Below, in pieces: positions 12,501 to 27,500 of a DNA stretch of 64,000 bases. Source of the DNA: Todiramphus chloris collaris (taxonomy: Eukaryota > Chordata > Aves > Coraciiformes > Alcedinidae); assembly GCA_025345505.1 (NCBI GenBank), contig JANVCC010000020.1:52687523-52751522 (forward strand). The letters are read 5' to 3'. A program made the translations under genes and the position numbers. Every line of letters begins with the position of its first letter. Position 1 is the stretch's first letter. The notes under the pieces were generated by a model, which was not told the origin of the DNA, did not search any database, and was given only the letters and a program-made list of their open reading frames with translations.

Positions 12501-15500
12501 AATATCAGTAATTAACTCTCTGCTCATAGTTTATAATCTAACAAAACACAAGCATGAAAGCGTTCAGGAATATGAAGAATATTTCACCTATTCTTATCCT
12601 CAATTTCAACAGCATCACTGCTCTCAATCACACCCAAGAAAGGAAAATAGAAGTGACAAGAAGTGTTAGATGAGAAGAACAACAGTGTTTCTAAAAATCA
12701 CTGCATACACTGATAATTTAATTATATTATACTGTTCAATTTCCAGGAAAGGAGGATAAGATGTTTGAAGAACTGATAAGGAAAAGAGAACCTACATTCC
12801 ACAAAATATATCGGGGAAAAGAAGAATTTCCTGCAATCCACTGCATCAGAGACAATCAAGTAAATCCACGGACTTTCTCTCTTTTTTTTTTTTTGTTTTT
12901 TTTTTAAATAAGGTTTATGGGAAAAATCTCTCTGCAAGACACGTTATATGAAGACAATATGATCTTTTTGGATAGAGATATCATTCGTAAGCCCACCTTC
13001 AGTTGGGCCTTGCCCACACCACTATTTTTTGCTGTAAAACTCAAAGACTAAAAGTAAGGCAATGCTGAAACAATCCGTCCTACTCTATGTTGACTGCAAA
13101 GTCAATGTCAGTACTGTGCCGTATAATGCAATTATGTAGAACAGTATTGTAGCAGAGTAACATTATTAATTTGGGAAAAGCCCAGGGTAGCTGATCAATA
13201 ACGAGAGGTTAACAAACACCAGCCAGGAACTTTCCCTAGCTCACAGAAAATGTAATACTAGCAACTGTTACTAGAAGCTTTTAGATCAAACTATTTGAAA
13301 AGCTGAAGAAATAGAAAGATATACATATACTTTTTTCCATCTTCTCTTTACCTAAAAAACCCAAAAAATTACAAACCCCAAAAAAGATGTAATTTATCAG
13401 CAACTAGCACACAATATTGAGATCTCTGTAGGTAGCTCAGTAGCAAAGGATTAACAGTCACATTTGAAGCAGTGTTATTACACATACTCACTACATTTAA
13501 GACATTGTTTAATTTGAAGTTATTATTACCTGTCCAGTCTTCCTGAATTCTAATGGATGAAGAGCAACCCCACAGTAAAATTCAAGAATAGCTGCACTAT
13601 CCAAGCTTACAATTCAATTTATGGCAAATTTTTCAGTTGAAATACCTCATCTCTCACTCAATTCAAAACATAGGCACTAGTGGGGGGGGGGAAGAGGAGG
13701 AGAAGGAAGAAAAAAACCCATAAAAGCGAGAACAAAACACCATCAATTCACTTTAAGAACAATGGTAAAAAAACCCCAAAAACATTAAATCCAGCTTATC
13801 CATGATAAGCAGTTTATGCCATTGTACCTGCATAGTAAAACTGTTTTCCACATCCTAACTTGGCCACCGACTAGGAGTTATATAGGCAAGAACACAAGAC
13901 ATTCATTTCCCAGACTTTTTATGCTTGCATTGGTATTATACAGACTCAAGAAATCTTAATTTTCCGTTTACAATGCATTTTTTCTCAGGAAAAATACCTA
14001 ATTTGTCATTCTGAAGAAAGTACAAAGGTAAAATTTGCCATGTCATCATTGTGCCAAATTGCCTTGGTTATGATGCAAATGTTGTCTCCCAGACTCCAGG
14101 TACAACTTCCTTTGTGTTAGATCCATCAGTGCCACCGTTCGCTGGTGCAGTTATACTTCTTGCACTTGATCAAAGAAATCCCACGTAAAAGTAAGTTTTA
14201 AGTAGTAAAGAAAGCTCCACAGTGTCCCTTCATCCCATTTTCTAGTATGGAATAGTTCACACAACATTTCTGGAAAGTTCTGGCTTCATTCAGAAGCCCA
14301 TTATTTAACAGCCATAACCTGAGAACCCAGTATTTTCTATTACTGCCATTTGGAACACTCAAACTGCTAAAACAAAGAATGGTTGGAATTTTAACAATTG
14401 CAACTTAGAATATACTCACCCTGGATTATAAAGCATAACTGCTGACAGGTTCTCACAAGATTTTGAAAGATCTGTCATAGACAAGCTGAAGGAAGACAGT
14501 AGTCCACTCTAACAACAGACAAAAAAAATAAATGTATTAGACAAACCCCGATGCGCTCACAAACTCTTACTTTGTTTTGCTCAATGGAATATTAACTAAA
14601 GTATGTGAAGCAAATTTTAAAGAATTATTCTACAACAATCAAGGTAATTAGCATGAAAACCATGAAAGTTTAAACACTGACTAAATTTAAATTAAACATT
14701 GATTTAATCTAACCTTTCTTTTCTCCCTTAGCTTAGCAGCTTCTTTGGGATGGTTAAAGCGAAACATATTGGTTCTTCCAAGTAATATAACAGCACCTGA
14801 TGAGAAAAATACATTGCAACACTCTGTACCTGAAAAGGCCATGTAATTTTTCAGACATACAATAGGTAAATGAAGATATCCACTAAGCAACAATAAAATG
14901 AAAATGCATTTTGACAATTCAAATGTACAACGACGCATAGTCACAGCTATGTTAACTGATATATACAGTTTATTCCTTCCTCTTCCTACTTTAAAGAAAA
15001 CCAACCAAATAAGCCACACATGTTCATACAGACACACAAAGGTCAATCGTGCGGTTCAGTTAAATAATAAATTAAGGTAGTGGAAGCAGTAGAAGCATCT
15101 GCCCCAATTTGATCTATACACTCTTCAACAGTGCTACTTTGGAAGCCACCAGTAGGTACCAGATACAATGGGAACATCCATAAATGTTCAATGAACAAAT
15201 CTGGCCATCCGTTACTGACTGCAGTCAGGTTTGAATCCACCCACACTGAAAGCTCCAGATTTACGTAATTTGTACTCTCGCTTACCTTTTTCTTCTCTAT
15301 GTGGAACAACACTTAAGTTTATTGTCACTCAAACCAGGATTATTAGACTTTTATACCCAATAGCTACTTTCTGAGGAAAGAACCCTGAATAATTCATATT
15401 GCTGATTGCACATCCATTATTGTATTTCATCAGTTAAGGTACAGGTCACAAATAATGAGATTCTGAAAAAATTCTTATAAGATTTTAAAGAGAACAGCAC

Positions 15501-18500
15501 CAAGACTAATACTTTCTTATTAAGAAGTATATTATGACTGATATAGCATGACTGTTGTAACATTGAAGTCTTCCAAGTTAACCAACACAGAATCACATAT
15601 TTTTCTGTTGGTTGGTATGAGTTTTTTATAAAAAGTAGTCCATCACACTCACAGTATGAAAAAACCGCACAGACTGTTCCCTAAAACCAAATTCTTAACA
15701 TCTAAGAATAAATTCTGTCCTTAATATGGAATGTTCCTTTATAAATTAGCCTAATTAGGAATATCAACACAAGTAAGATCATTCAGTTTTGACAAATAAA
15801 TGGCAAAAAGCATTACAGTCACAATATCACTTATTCTATCTACACAGCACCTCAGTTTTGGACCATATTAACAATTTACCTTGATCTAATCTTAAAAAGA
15901 ATAATTTTCCATAAATCTGTATGTAGGCTTGTATTGCCAAGCCATTTTGATACCGCCACTAACTTATATGACGACCTTTCCTTTGAGAAGCACACCAAGC
16001 ATATTTTTTATGGAAGCATATTGAAAGGGATCCCTGAAAGTCATGACTACTGTAGTGAGAGGGCTAAAACTGGTTTTAATTTTCCACTACTTCAGATACT
16101 CAGAGTTATCCCAAACATTTATCTGTTCCACTTCTGCCGACTGCCTGGAAAGGGATTTTCTGACAGTGAGGATTTCTACAAAATTAATTCAGTTACTTTC
16201 AAATAAAAATAAACAATACTTGTAAATGTTTTTGACCACTTTACTAGGTGGAAGCAACTTAAATGAATTCATAAAAATTTCAGAATGAATACAGTTACAG
16301 ATCTGTGTTTCTAACTTCATGAATTTAAAAGAAGACGAGAGTCTCAACAGCAAGCACATGACAAATCCAGATGATGGATTATATGAACAACTCTGAGGTT
16401 TCTCTTTTAGTATTTCTCTGAATCCTATGACCATTTTTACAGTAGTTGATTATTAAGAAAAACCTCTACAATCTTAATTCCCACTTGGCAGAACTTATAT
16501 AAGCATCAGTATCTAAGTCTCTTTAGGAACAAAACCGCGCAGTCAAACATTTCTTAAGCACCAGGTTCAACTGTCCACTGTTCAGCATAAATGTCATCAT
16601 GGAAACATAACTAGATTTGCTTTTCATTTATTTACCGTAAGCAACAGTTCTTATTCTCCTTTCAAATTAAATGGCAAAGAAAAAAACGTTATCAAATATA
16701 CTGATAGTACAGTCCTAAGAGCAACAACGAAAACTAAGCAAAAAAGTCTGTATCATTTGTAGGGCTCTAATCTCACAACTTAACTGGTTGACTCCAACAT
16801 AAAAAAGTCCAGAGAGCATGGGGGGGGGGGACGGGACACGACCAACCAGCCAACCCACTAATGAACAACTGAAAAAACCACACATGCCCATACCTACCAT
16901 ACCTATATGTGTATATATATATATATGCCAGTTGAATGTCATCAAGCATTTCTGACCTACAGAGAGCAATATTCTAAAAGCAATTCTTTTCATTTTTATA
17001 AGGTTTTCTTTTTAATTAATGAACTATAAAAAACAAGCAGTGGGAGGTTAAGTACCAAAGGGTTGGTAGCTTGGTCTAAAAAAGTTAAAACCTTGTTTAA
17101 GGTGAAGATATATTTAAAGTAAACAACAAAGTCTAATTGTGAACATTAATTCCATTACCTCTAGAAATCCTACCATATGTTCTTAAGAATAAAAAAATCT
17201 TGTAGTAAGTTACATTTACACAGAAAGGCTACATTAGCCAGAATTCACAAATGCTGAAAGTAATCTGTAGAAGTGGTAATTAATTACTATGCCTCCTTTT
17301 TTTTTTTTTTTTTAACTCCATGACAGTCTAAAAACTTCACACATTTTCAAATGAACAGTTATTAATGATGAACGGAAACATTTAAATATATCAGCAGTTA
17401 ATCAGCGTTACCTAAAGCGGATATTTATAGAGGTTGGCACTTCATGCTGTGAGACTAAATAGGATACGTGGACTGTGCACGAGTTGTTGAACTAGTTAAT
17501 TCATCAGATTTGCCCACCAGACTCAGTCTGGTTACACAGTCTACAGGTCAGCTTATGCGGCCATTTTTCACAATTTAGTAACTCTAAGCAACCCTTTCCC
17601 CTTCTTTTGAATTGCAAATGTCTTTGGACAGAGATCTGAGAGGAAAAATGTCATGTTTCCACTCTTCACAGTGCAAAAATCAAGTTGCTACATATGCCTA
17701 GAAGAGGAAAATAGCATCCAAATGCCTACTTTCTTCAGAGGCACATCAAACCTTTACTACCTTTGAAATGCAGTAGGATCAAGATGACTCACTGCAACTC
17801 AATTCTTATTGTTTACAGTGTTACCTGCCATGAATGTCAATGTTTCTATTGCTAATGACTTATTGATGGGATTTACTCAAACATAAGACATGAGCTTTCT
17901 TTGTTTTCTCCAGTGTTTGTAACCTAAACAAGCACATATGCCTCTCCTTGCGCATGAAGAAATACACGCTTTTCAAAATCAGCATTTCCTCTCTGAATCA
18001 AAACTCCTTACTTTCCAAAAGCAGATTTTTTAAGCACTTGAGTTCAAAAAAATGTAAGGCTTTCCTTGTTCCACGCTGCATTCTTCCTTTGTTAGAATAA
18101 GCTTACTCTGAAAGCTTCTTTTCAGGAGTGCAAAGTGAGATTGTTTTTCAGCAGTCTAGCTGTGTCACAGACTCATTCCTAAACAGGTCTTCATCTCATT
18201 GCTACATGGGAAGATATTCTGGGTGCTCCTGGGAGATAATATATTTGGAACCTCTGCTGCAACACCCACCAGCTGACTTGTTACCCAGTCCTTTTTAAGC
18301 CAACACAATAACCTTTGTTCCCAGCTGTCCTGTCTGTTTTTTCATTTCCGGATTTTAAAGGTTTTATATTAAAACTAAGCTTCCTTCATAAGGGTTAGCC
18401 TCCCTCTTTTTGTCAGTTCCCTACAGCTGCAGTGAACAGATACTCCAGCTGAATCTCCTGCTATACGAGAGGGTTTGGCAACAAATTACGAAGTAGGACC

Positions 18501-21500
18501 AGCCTAAAGCCTGGGGAGGAAGGGGGGAAAGCGTCTCTGACATTATTTTAGTCCTACAGAGACCAATATTCTTTTTCTTATTATTACAGCAACCTAAGCA
18601 ATCTGGCATGGAGTTCACTTTATGAATAAACTTTCAATGAAATCAAACGGTAACTATTAATTCATACTCAAGATTGCAACATGGCTTAAACTAGTAAAGA
18701 ATTCTCTTTCTTTTCACCACATGGCAATTCTTTGTGAGAACAAAATCTCTGTGACTCTCCGGATCGTTTGCGGCTGTAGATGAGAAGAAACAGCATTAGA
18801 ATTTATTAAACAATAATCCCTTTATATACACACAGATTTTCTCAGTGCTGTTGCCAGAATGAAACAAAGACACCGTATCAAAATTGACATTATGCTGGGT
18901 AATACCTTGGTTTAGGTGTGTGGCCTCTGTAATCTGAATGCCATTCACAGAACACTGCGCACCATTCAGTGGTATTAGATTCACAGTACCATTGAGATTT
19001 TCAAAGATGCAATGCTCACTTTCCAAATCAAGACCATGAAGAACTAAACACAAAGAAATAACATAATTAGTCTTCCAACAACTACTAACATTAGCGTGCT
19101 GATATTAATTTACTAAGAACACACAGCAGTAAATATGTGAGAGTAATTTTTCTCTTTATTCCAGACAATGTTTTCTTCCTTCCTTTGTCATCTCCTGCAG
19201 GCCTCAAATTTTTCTTTTACTGTAGTGGAACAAAGTGTCTTGCATTGGTTTGGGGCTTTTTGGTGTAATGTTCTTTCCTCCTATGTTTTGGAACCTGATA
19301 AGCAAAAGCTTCTTTCCTTCCGATAAAAAAAACAGAAAAGTAAAATACAGGTATTTGTAGAGAGAAATGTTTTGAACAGTTTCACCTGGAAATAATGAAA
19401 GCTTCTTGACCATAAAGCAACCGTGCTTAAATATGAAAAGACAGGATACAATATGCAGTTGTATACTAGCAAGGATGGCTGAAGTAAGGTTCTTAGGTGC
19501 TATCACATTCAGGGCTTTTATTAATGCTACTTTCTATTTCTTCTTCAACTAATGTATGATTATCTCTACCTGTATACCACAAAGCAATGAAAATTCACTA
19601 GTTTAATGGAATTTATATCGTTATTTTAAACCAGGCATCTTTTAACCCACAAAAAGTTCATCAAACTAAGTTACTTGACAGTCAGTCTCCCACCTGAGAA
19701 TTACAGGATGCAGTTCATTTAATGAAACTGCCTTCCAGCCATGGTACGTAAACAAGGCAGTCCAGGTCTGGCAGTTAGTTGGTTTCATAAGAAATGAAGA
19801 AGAAAAATCAGTAGAAGAAGCCTACCTACTTTTTACCAACTTCCAGAATTTTCTTCAACTCAAATCTAAAGTCCAAAGATTGCTTTAGGTATAACAATAC
19901 CGTCATTATACAAAAGGTTAAGAGAATGACTGTGCAGTAATTGTGACAAATGCTGTATGAGAAAGGATGGCATTTTTACAGGTTATTTCAAGAGAAGCAA
20001 GAAATAAATTAGTAACAAGTATATGAATAAATTTTAAGCCCACAAGCTATTCCAGAAGTCATGCTCTTTGAAGCAAATCCCATGTAATTCAGCTCTCAAA
20101 TATTCTAAAATTTAAACCACACAAGAACATACAGAAAACTAACTGAAAAAGGGAAGAGAGAAAAAAAGAAAAGGAAAGAAGCTTTGTTCACATATTAGGA
20201 TGTTAGAAGGAAAAACAACTGAAAAAAGAAGGTAAAAAAAGCCAAATTCCATACCAATATCCTGTTCTCTCATAGCATCTTCCCTGCCAACATATGTTTG
20301 TCCCTCCTACATAAGAAAGAAACAAGCATTGTTTTCAGTTGAAATCTCCCTTCCTCCTCCCAAAAGATACAACTTATTCTTCCCTTTCTCAGAGTAATCT
20401 GAATGAAATATATGTTTAAATATACATTAAAAAATGGCATTTTTAGAATGCTTTCAGTTATTATTATTAGTTACTTCAAGCTTCAACTGTCCTACCACCT
20501 TTGTAGTTTTTAGGCAATTAATCTACATTCGGATTTCAAGTCAAGTTTTACAATGAGATGAATGACAAACCAATATACATGGGTATGAATATTAAAAGCC
20601 TAACTCTGGTTAACCAGTTGACCCTTACGATAAAACTAAACCATAAATTAACAGATATTTTAACCAAATCAATTGCAATCTTTTAAGAGCTTTTCTTACT
20701 ACAGCAGAGAAACATAATGAGGTTTTCTTACTGTAGTGGAGAAATGTAATGTACACTATATTTAGACAGCAAGTTAATACTACAATTTGTCTACTTAAAA
20801 AAAAAAAAAGAAAAAAATCATTGCAAGGCATGAAAATAGCATTGAAAGGCTATGAAAACACAGATGTGTATTTACCTTCAAGTGGTACAAGATGATACCA
20901 GTACTGAGAAGATCATCATCAATGCCAATTAGATGAGGCAGTTCAGAATCTAGCACAACACCTATCCCTTCCTTCCTCAGAGCCAAGGTTTGCTCCTATA
21001 AAGGACAAAAGACTATTTATTAGGATATGCAAGAAATACCACCCTTCCTTCTCTTTCTACATCAAGTTTAATGTAACTTATTCTCTGTAATAGCACCCCA
21101 AAAAAAAAAGCATTTTTAAAATATTTTTTCTACATTCTCAGTGCAACTGTTGTATTTCCACTGAGCATTCCAAGCTTGCTGTTCAGGAAATCTGTGAAGG
21201 TGTTATTTGAAAGAAACCAGACAAACAGCTGAATTATACCCGATAAGGAAGATCAGTCAAGAGCATAACAAAGCAATGTTGTCTAAAAGCAAGCTACGTA
21301 CCACCTTGCATAATGGTAAGGAGAATTTGAAATCCTCAGAATTCAGTATGACTAAGGAATAGAAAATGGAAAACTCTTTGGCAATCCTTTAAATAAATGG
21401 CATCTTGCACAATAAAAACTCCAGACATCTGAAAACTTGGTAAGCCTAAGCAGTTAAAATATCATCCAATGTAAGGGAAGCAGTGACAACAGTAAATAAA

Positions 21501-24500
21501 TGTAGGAAGTATTTGCAGCATATAATTTCAATTCTTCAAAATTCCTTTGGGCCACATTGTACAGCCAGCTATAGGATGAAGGATCATTCAGCAGGACTAC
21601 AAGTGGGACACTTCAACTTTGGATAAAATATCACACATTGTAGTACTGACCAGACACACCATGCAATAAAAGAAGAAATTAACTATAGCTTTGAAATAAG
21701 TTTCAGCATTTATGAAGTTTATTTTTCAAGTGGAAACCAAATCCTATTGGCTTCTAGGCCTGGAATATAATGGCAACAGACACTGAACATGTATACACAC
21801 CACCTTTCAAAATAAATGCATTTCCTTTTTACCTAAAACAGCTAAGCCCTTATAAGCCAAGGAATACTGACAACCCAGGAAGGAGAGGCAACGTCAGCAA
21901 GTATCACTTCTGTGTATTACAAGGTGCACACTTTTCTCTTGGCTCTAGTAAACAGAGAAAATAGATCTTCTGACAGCAGCATGACTACTCCTTTTTCAAG
22001 CCATCAGTATGCCTTCTCCAGAGTCAACCACGACACCACACACTATTTGTAAGAAAAAACGGATAGATTGTTATATGCATTTTCCCCAAGTACAGCAACT
22101 TGACAAATCTGAAAGAAGGAAATAGATGTAATATCTCGTTTCCCTGCACATTACAGAACATTGTCAATAGTGATATTGCCTAAAAAATTATAAGTATGGC
22201 TACATCTGGGCAGGACAAGATGATGACACAATGGAGAAGACACACCATAGAACAAAACCAGGAAATCTGTCTCTGGTCATGGATGAATTAAAAAGTTCTC
22301 TGGCATTCAGGAAGAAAAAAAGGTGTGACCCATGTTGCCCTGCAGCTCTGACATTCAAACTGCACCCAGCTATTCCTTGATATTATAAAAGTGTCACCTC
22401 ATAAAACCAAAAAAAATACAGCTTGAATCACTGTTCAAGTGAAAAAGTAATCTCAGTCAAAAATACCTGTCACATATTAAATATTTATTGAGTAGCATCT
22501 ACTGTTATACATAATTTATAGCGTGCGCATGTGACAAGGTTGAAGACTCAAAACACTAAGGACTGGTGGCGATTTACACAACTGCTGGCACCTTTGGACC
22601 AATGGAACTGGTAAAATATTAAGAGCTGAGCATTTTCCCCCCAGCATAACAAAGCATTTGCTAGCATCCCTGGCTGAGGAAAAAACAGACATCCCAGGAG
22701 GCAAAGAAATTATCACTGTGTGAGAAAAATACCCCACAAATAATTAAGAATAAAGAAGAAAATGCTTCTTCATTTTCCAGTCTTTAATATTTAACATGTT
22801 TTCACTATATTCAGAAATAAAGCATGTATAATTGTGATCTAAAATTGATGTGTTGCTTATTTATTCAGAACTAAAATTAAAGAACACAAATTAATTGACT
22901 TTCTAAGCCCTTATTTTGTAAATTACTACCATTTACACACAGAATGCATCCTGTTGATGGAAGCATTTTAATAAATGCAGCAGACAGTAGCTACAATTAA
23001 CTACAATTTTTTTTTCTTTAAAATTTGCTATAAATTATCTTTTACCTTCAGATACAATTTATTAAAAAAACCCGATTCTTAATCAGGTACCCAGAGTAAC
23101 TGCTTAACTTGAAAAATTTAATTCCAGATCCAAAAGCTTCTGCAAGGAAGCCTCCAACACCGAACTGTGCCCTTTTGCCACAAACCAAAGTTACAGAAAC
23201 CTCATAAAGAATAGATCTTCATTACTCTGTTCTTCCACAGTGAGAAAAAGAGAAGAAAAAGTCCAGAAAGAAGTAGCCAAATTGTCCCTCTTTCATCTTT
23301 GATAGTATAGGATGGGTGTTTCTAAAGGAGGACAGACCTCTTTTGAAATAAACTGAAGGTCTGTAAGCTATTATAAGGCAGATAAATAATTGGGTTTGAT
23401 CTATGATTTTATTCACTTTCGTTTGTGCAACACAATTTCAAGAAGCAGAGAATCCACAAATCAAATGACAAGAGTAGAAAAGTTCACTGTCCCCATTTAA
23501 AAAAAACCCAAAACCTAATTTGGAAAAATTATGAAAACCTCAAGGCAGAACTTAAGAAAGTTTGCATCTGCATCTTTGCTGGAATTATCCATAAACAGGA
23601 GAGTGCACACATTCAGTATTTAGAATGTGTTCATAAGCTGCAGAAAATAAAGTAAGCCAAGTATTACGCACACAGGAGCACTCCAGTTAATATAAATAGC
23701 TTCTGTGTGAGCAGCTTCTTCAGGGGCTGCTAGACCAAATGGACTACTATGAAGAGTAGGGAAAAAGAAAAACCAGAAAATTTCCTTGAGTCAGAGTTAA
23801 AATAAGGGGATTCAATTGTATATTTAAATGATAGTCTCTTTGAATTCAGCTCTGACTCAGCAGTTGGAAATAACCTAATATAGTTAATTCATTAATACTG
23901 CTGTGAGAGATGTAAAAGCTGTTCTGAGAGCAGGATTACCCAGGGCAGGCCACACAGGAACTTATCCACATGGGTTTTGAAAGTGTCTCAAGAAGGAGAC
24001 TCCACAAACTCCCTAGGCAGCCTCTTCCAGGCTCCATCACCCTCACAGGAAAGATGTTTTTCCTCATGTTGAGGTGAAACTTCCTGTGTTCCAGTTTGTG
24101 ACCACTGCTCCTCATCCTATCACAGGGCACCACTGAAAAGAGACTGGTCCTTTCTACTTGACACCCACCCTTCAGATATTTGTATACATTAATTAGATCC
24201 CCTCTCGTCCTTCTCTTCTCCAGACTTAAACAGCCCCAGGTCTCTCAGCCTTTCCTCATAAGAGAGACATTCCAGTCCCTTCATCACTCCTCAATACAGT
24301 TTGCTGTATTAACTGATAGGGCAGCATCTCCAAGCCTGCAGCCAATATATGTTCTGGTAGGTTATGAAGAAAACCTTTCTGAAAAGTACTTACATGAGCT
24401 GTAGAGTTATTCTTCATTGTATACAACTGCCCATGATAAAGAACACCTCTAAGATACACAGGATTTCTTTCAACATATTTCTTGAAATGAACCCACAAAA

Positions 24501-27500
24501 ACAGAACCACACAAGTTTACTTTTTAAGCTAACAGCATACTGAATTACATTTAAAAAGAAAATAAGACCAAAAACCATTTCTAACATTCCTTAACCGATC
24601 TACCAGTATAGTGAAAGAGATGCTTCTACTGGACCAGCTCATATTAATAAGTATCTGTCATTAGTACTCTACCCTTTCAATGAACAGAACCTCTTGGAGG
24701 AGTTTAATTTGATACACTTTCCAATGCAAAACCTCAATTCTTTTATTTAAATATTGAACAGTTAGCTGCTGGCACACAGTCCAGACACTTTCAGTAAAAC
24801 ATGACAATTTACTTAGCCAGCATAATGTTCAGATATCTACATTTAAATTATGCAAAAAAAAGTGTAATACCAAATTAAAGAAATTATGGGTAATACCAAA
24901 TTAAAGAAATGTTGCAACGGCAAAAGTCTTCACATTAATATTTAACCAGACTACACTAGAGGAGATTCTTATGCTAACAGGTACTTTGGGTGCATTTGAT
25001 TTCACTGAAAATATGCTATTAAAGCCCAAGTTCACAAAAGTGTCTGAAGGTACTCAGTGGCCTGGCACTAACATTAAGATTTCTATGAAATATATAGATG
25101 TAAACTGTACACTAGGGGAGTTCTTAATTGGTTTTCCTCCAGTTATATATTCAGTACACTTAGCATTTCCTTTAAATCACTGGAAACAAATGTTTCATAT
25201 CCACAGGAAAAAAAGAAGTACATACTGCTCAGATTTCAAAGACACATGAAAATGCTTGTTTCCAAGTCCAGCAGAACACAGAATTAGTAAAGTAGAAAAG
25301 AAAATTCACCAAGAGTTCACAATCAAAGAGAAACCCCTTGTTAAACTGAAGGACACTGTGGACATCAACAATTTACATAGATAGGAGAAATTCACTGGAG
25401 AAATGGTGAGAAAAGGGAATTACTTGTGGACAAAAGCACAGAGTACCCATCGCCTGTGGTTCCAAAGCAACAAGAATCACAGACACAGAAAGTGCAGCAA
25501 ATTTTATGGGGAAGGATTGCTACCCACTTATCCTGCTTTATATTTCAAACTTAAAACTGTTGAATAAGCTGTACTTCACCTAGTGAGGTATTTAATCTGA
25601 GCCAGTATAATTTTTCTTTAACAAGAATACAAAGGACGAGTACGTTTGAGATTTGATTTCAAAACAGATTTCCTCATGTCTTAATGTATATTATCAGTAA
25701 ATACACCTTAGAAATCAGTGTTCTCAATTCTCCATCTCTTTCAACTCCTACTAATTTCGTACTTCAAAAAAATTTTAAAGCAGTGAGTTCATTAGCTACT
25801 ATGTATAAAATTCACGTAAGAAAGCACTTCTCATTCACATTTACACCTTTTTTGACATAATGAGTTGTTTATATCCTGTGTTTTGAGGGAGTAAGAAAGT
25901 TCTATTACTTTCAACTTGAATTTGTGGTAGCAGAAAGTCACCTAATGATTTATAATGCAGCTTTTGTTGAGTTACCTTCCAAAAGATCTGTGCACAGAGT
26001 AGCAAACACAGAAACAGCACTTCTGACTGAAGAAAAACACCTCCTTTCCTGGCCATCTCCCTAACTTCTCAATTTCATAATTCATAGATCTTGACAATTT
26101 TCATAATTCTTGACATTTTCAAGAAAACAAGAGGAAAAATTATTTGGGGGACTGGTTTTTTTTCACTATCTTTCCCTCGTCCTTCCTTTGTCTTCTTAGT
26201 TTCTACAAGGTCTAGTCCACTATCTCTATAGGCCCTGTGTTTTCACTCTGATCATATCCTCCTTAGGAACATGTAGCTTTCTGATTTTTTGCATAAACAA
26301 AGCGCAGTAACGCTACCAGTGTTATCTACAATAATAGCTTTATATCTCAACAACATGCACTGCATGCCTTACTTGGGGGGGGTGTGGGGTGTGTGAGGAG
26401 GAAATTTGCAAACAGTAAAAACCTGGGTAGATGCACTCACAGTTCTAACAACTAAAGAAACTTAACTCCAATTTACGACCTCAAACAATTTTTCACTTAC
26501 ACTTTGGTAACCTGTAAATTCTTTCTGCATTTAGCTGCAGGTTGTCATCACATTAGAAAGCCAAACAGACTAAATTATAGATCAGTGAGGTTTTATAGAA
26601 TAAGACTCAGGAATAGCTTAGCTGAATAAATTATTGCACTTCCATCAAACAACTGAAATACACAAGCTAAGTTATTCTGCAGTTTTCCATATTAATATAT
26701 TGCTTTGACACCCTAACTAAATTATCCAATAATCAGAAGCTCAAGAGAAAAATAATTATATTATTGTATGCATCATCTGTGCATTCCACAGAAGTCAAAT
26801 TTATTTTAGAGTTACAAAATTTTCCAGATATGTCATTGGGATATGTGATGCTTTTACTGTTCCTATGTAAAAAATACTGTTTGTAATCATATCCCCCCCC
26901 CCTTTTTATTCTGTTTAAACAGAGGAATATTTTGTCTACTTAGATAAGACAGATGATCCTCCTCCTTCCCCTCAATCCATCCTTCTTATGGAAGCTTGAA
27001 AAATATTGCTTGCAAATATACGGAATTCCATATTGCATTGGAAAATAATAACTGTCCTTTATGAAAACACCTCACTAACTTTGGTCTTGGACTTCAACTT
27101 GCACACAATCCTGCATGACTCATGTCATTGCTAAAACCTCAAGTCTAAATCAAAACCCATGAAGCATTTCTACTGCTTGTTGTTTTGTGTTTGAGCAAAT
27201 ACCTGCAAAATGGCAACCCGCTACTAAATCAAAAGTCTGCATAAGAGGTCTGACAAAAGTCAGTCTTGTAAACTCATCTATGCAATAAGATCACAACCCT
27301 AGTACAAAACAGCTGTACACCACGGCCCAGTTCCTTCCCTACATTATTTCTTTTCCCTTTTAAATAAAAACTTTCTAACTGTTATTTTCCACTCAAAGCT
27401 TATTCACATTATTTGGGTTGTGCAGTCCTAATGTTTGGAGAGGTTTTAAATCGATTAAAAATAGCAGAATTTAAGGGGAATACACTGCAATCAGAATTAT

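Larger units (their letters stand above)
6937..14419 (-). other. KIF16B: Intron (7483 nt)
   Basis: Contains a sense-plus CR1 copy (11503-12273), a 15-bp perfect tandem duplication (9431-9460), a purine tract (13682-13716) and T/A tracts at 7543-7556, 12882-12905 and beside the downstream acceptor (6947-6984). ORFs of up to 108 codons outside the CR1 look random. Confidence 0.83.
14797..18905 (-). other. KIF16B: Intron (4109 nt)
   Basis: Contains a G11 run (16820-16830), a TA tract (16905-16926) and a T17 tract (17297-17313). No TE or extra exon recognised. Confidence 0.82.

Noticed and set aside
26375-26402. G-rich run as a G-quadruplex
   Set aside because: One G8 and one G4 run with no clear set of four separated G-tracts of at least three; the remaining G are in GTGTG.
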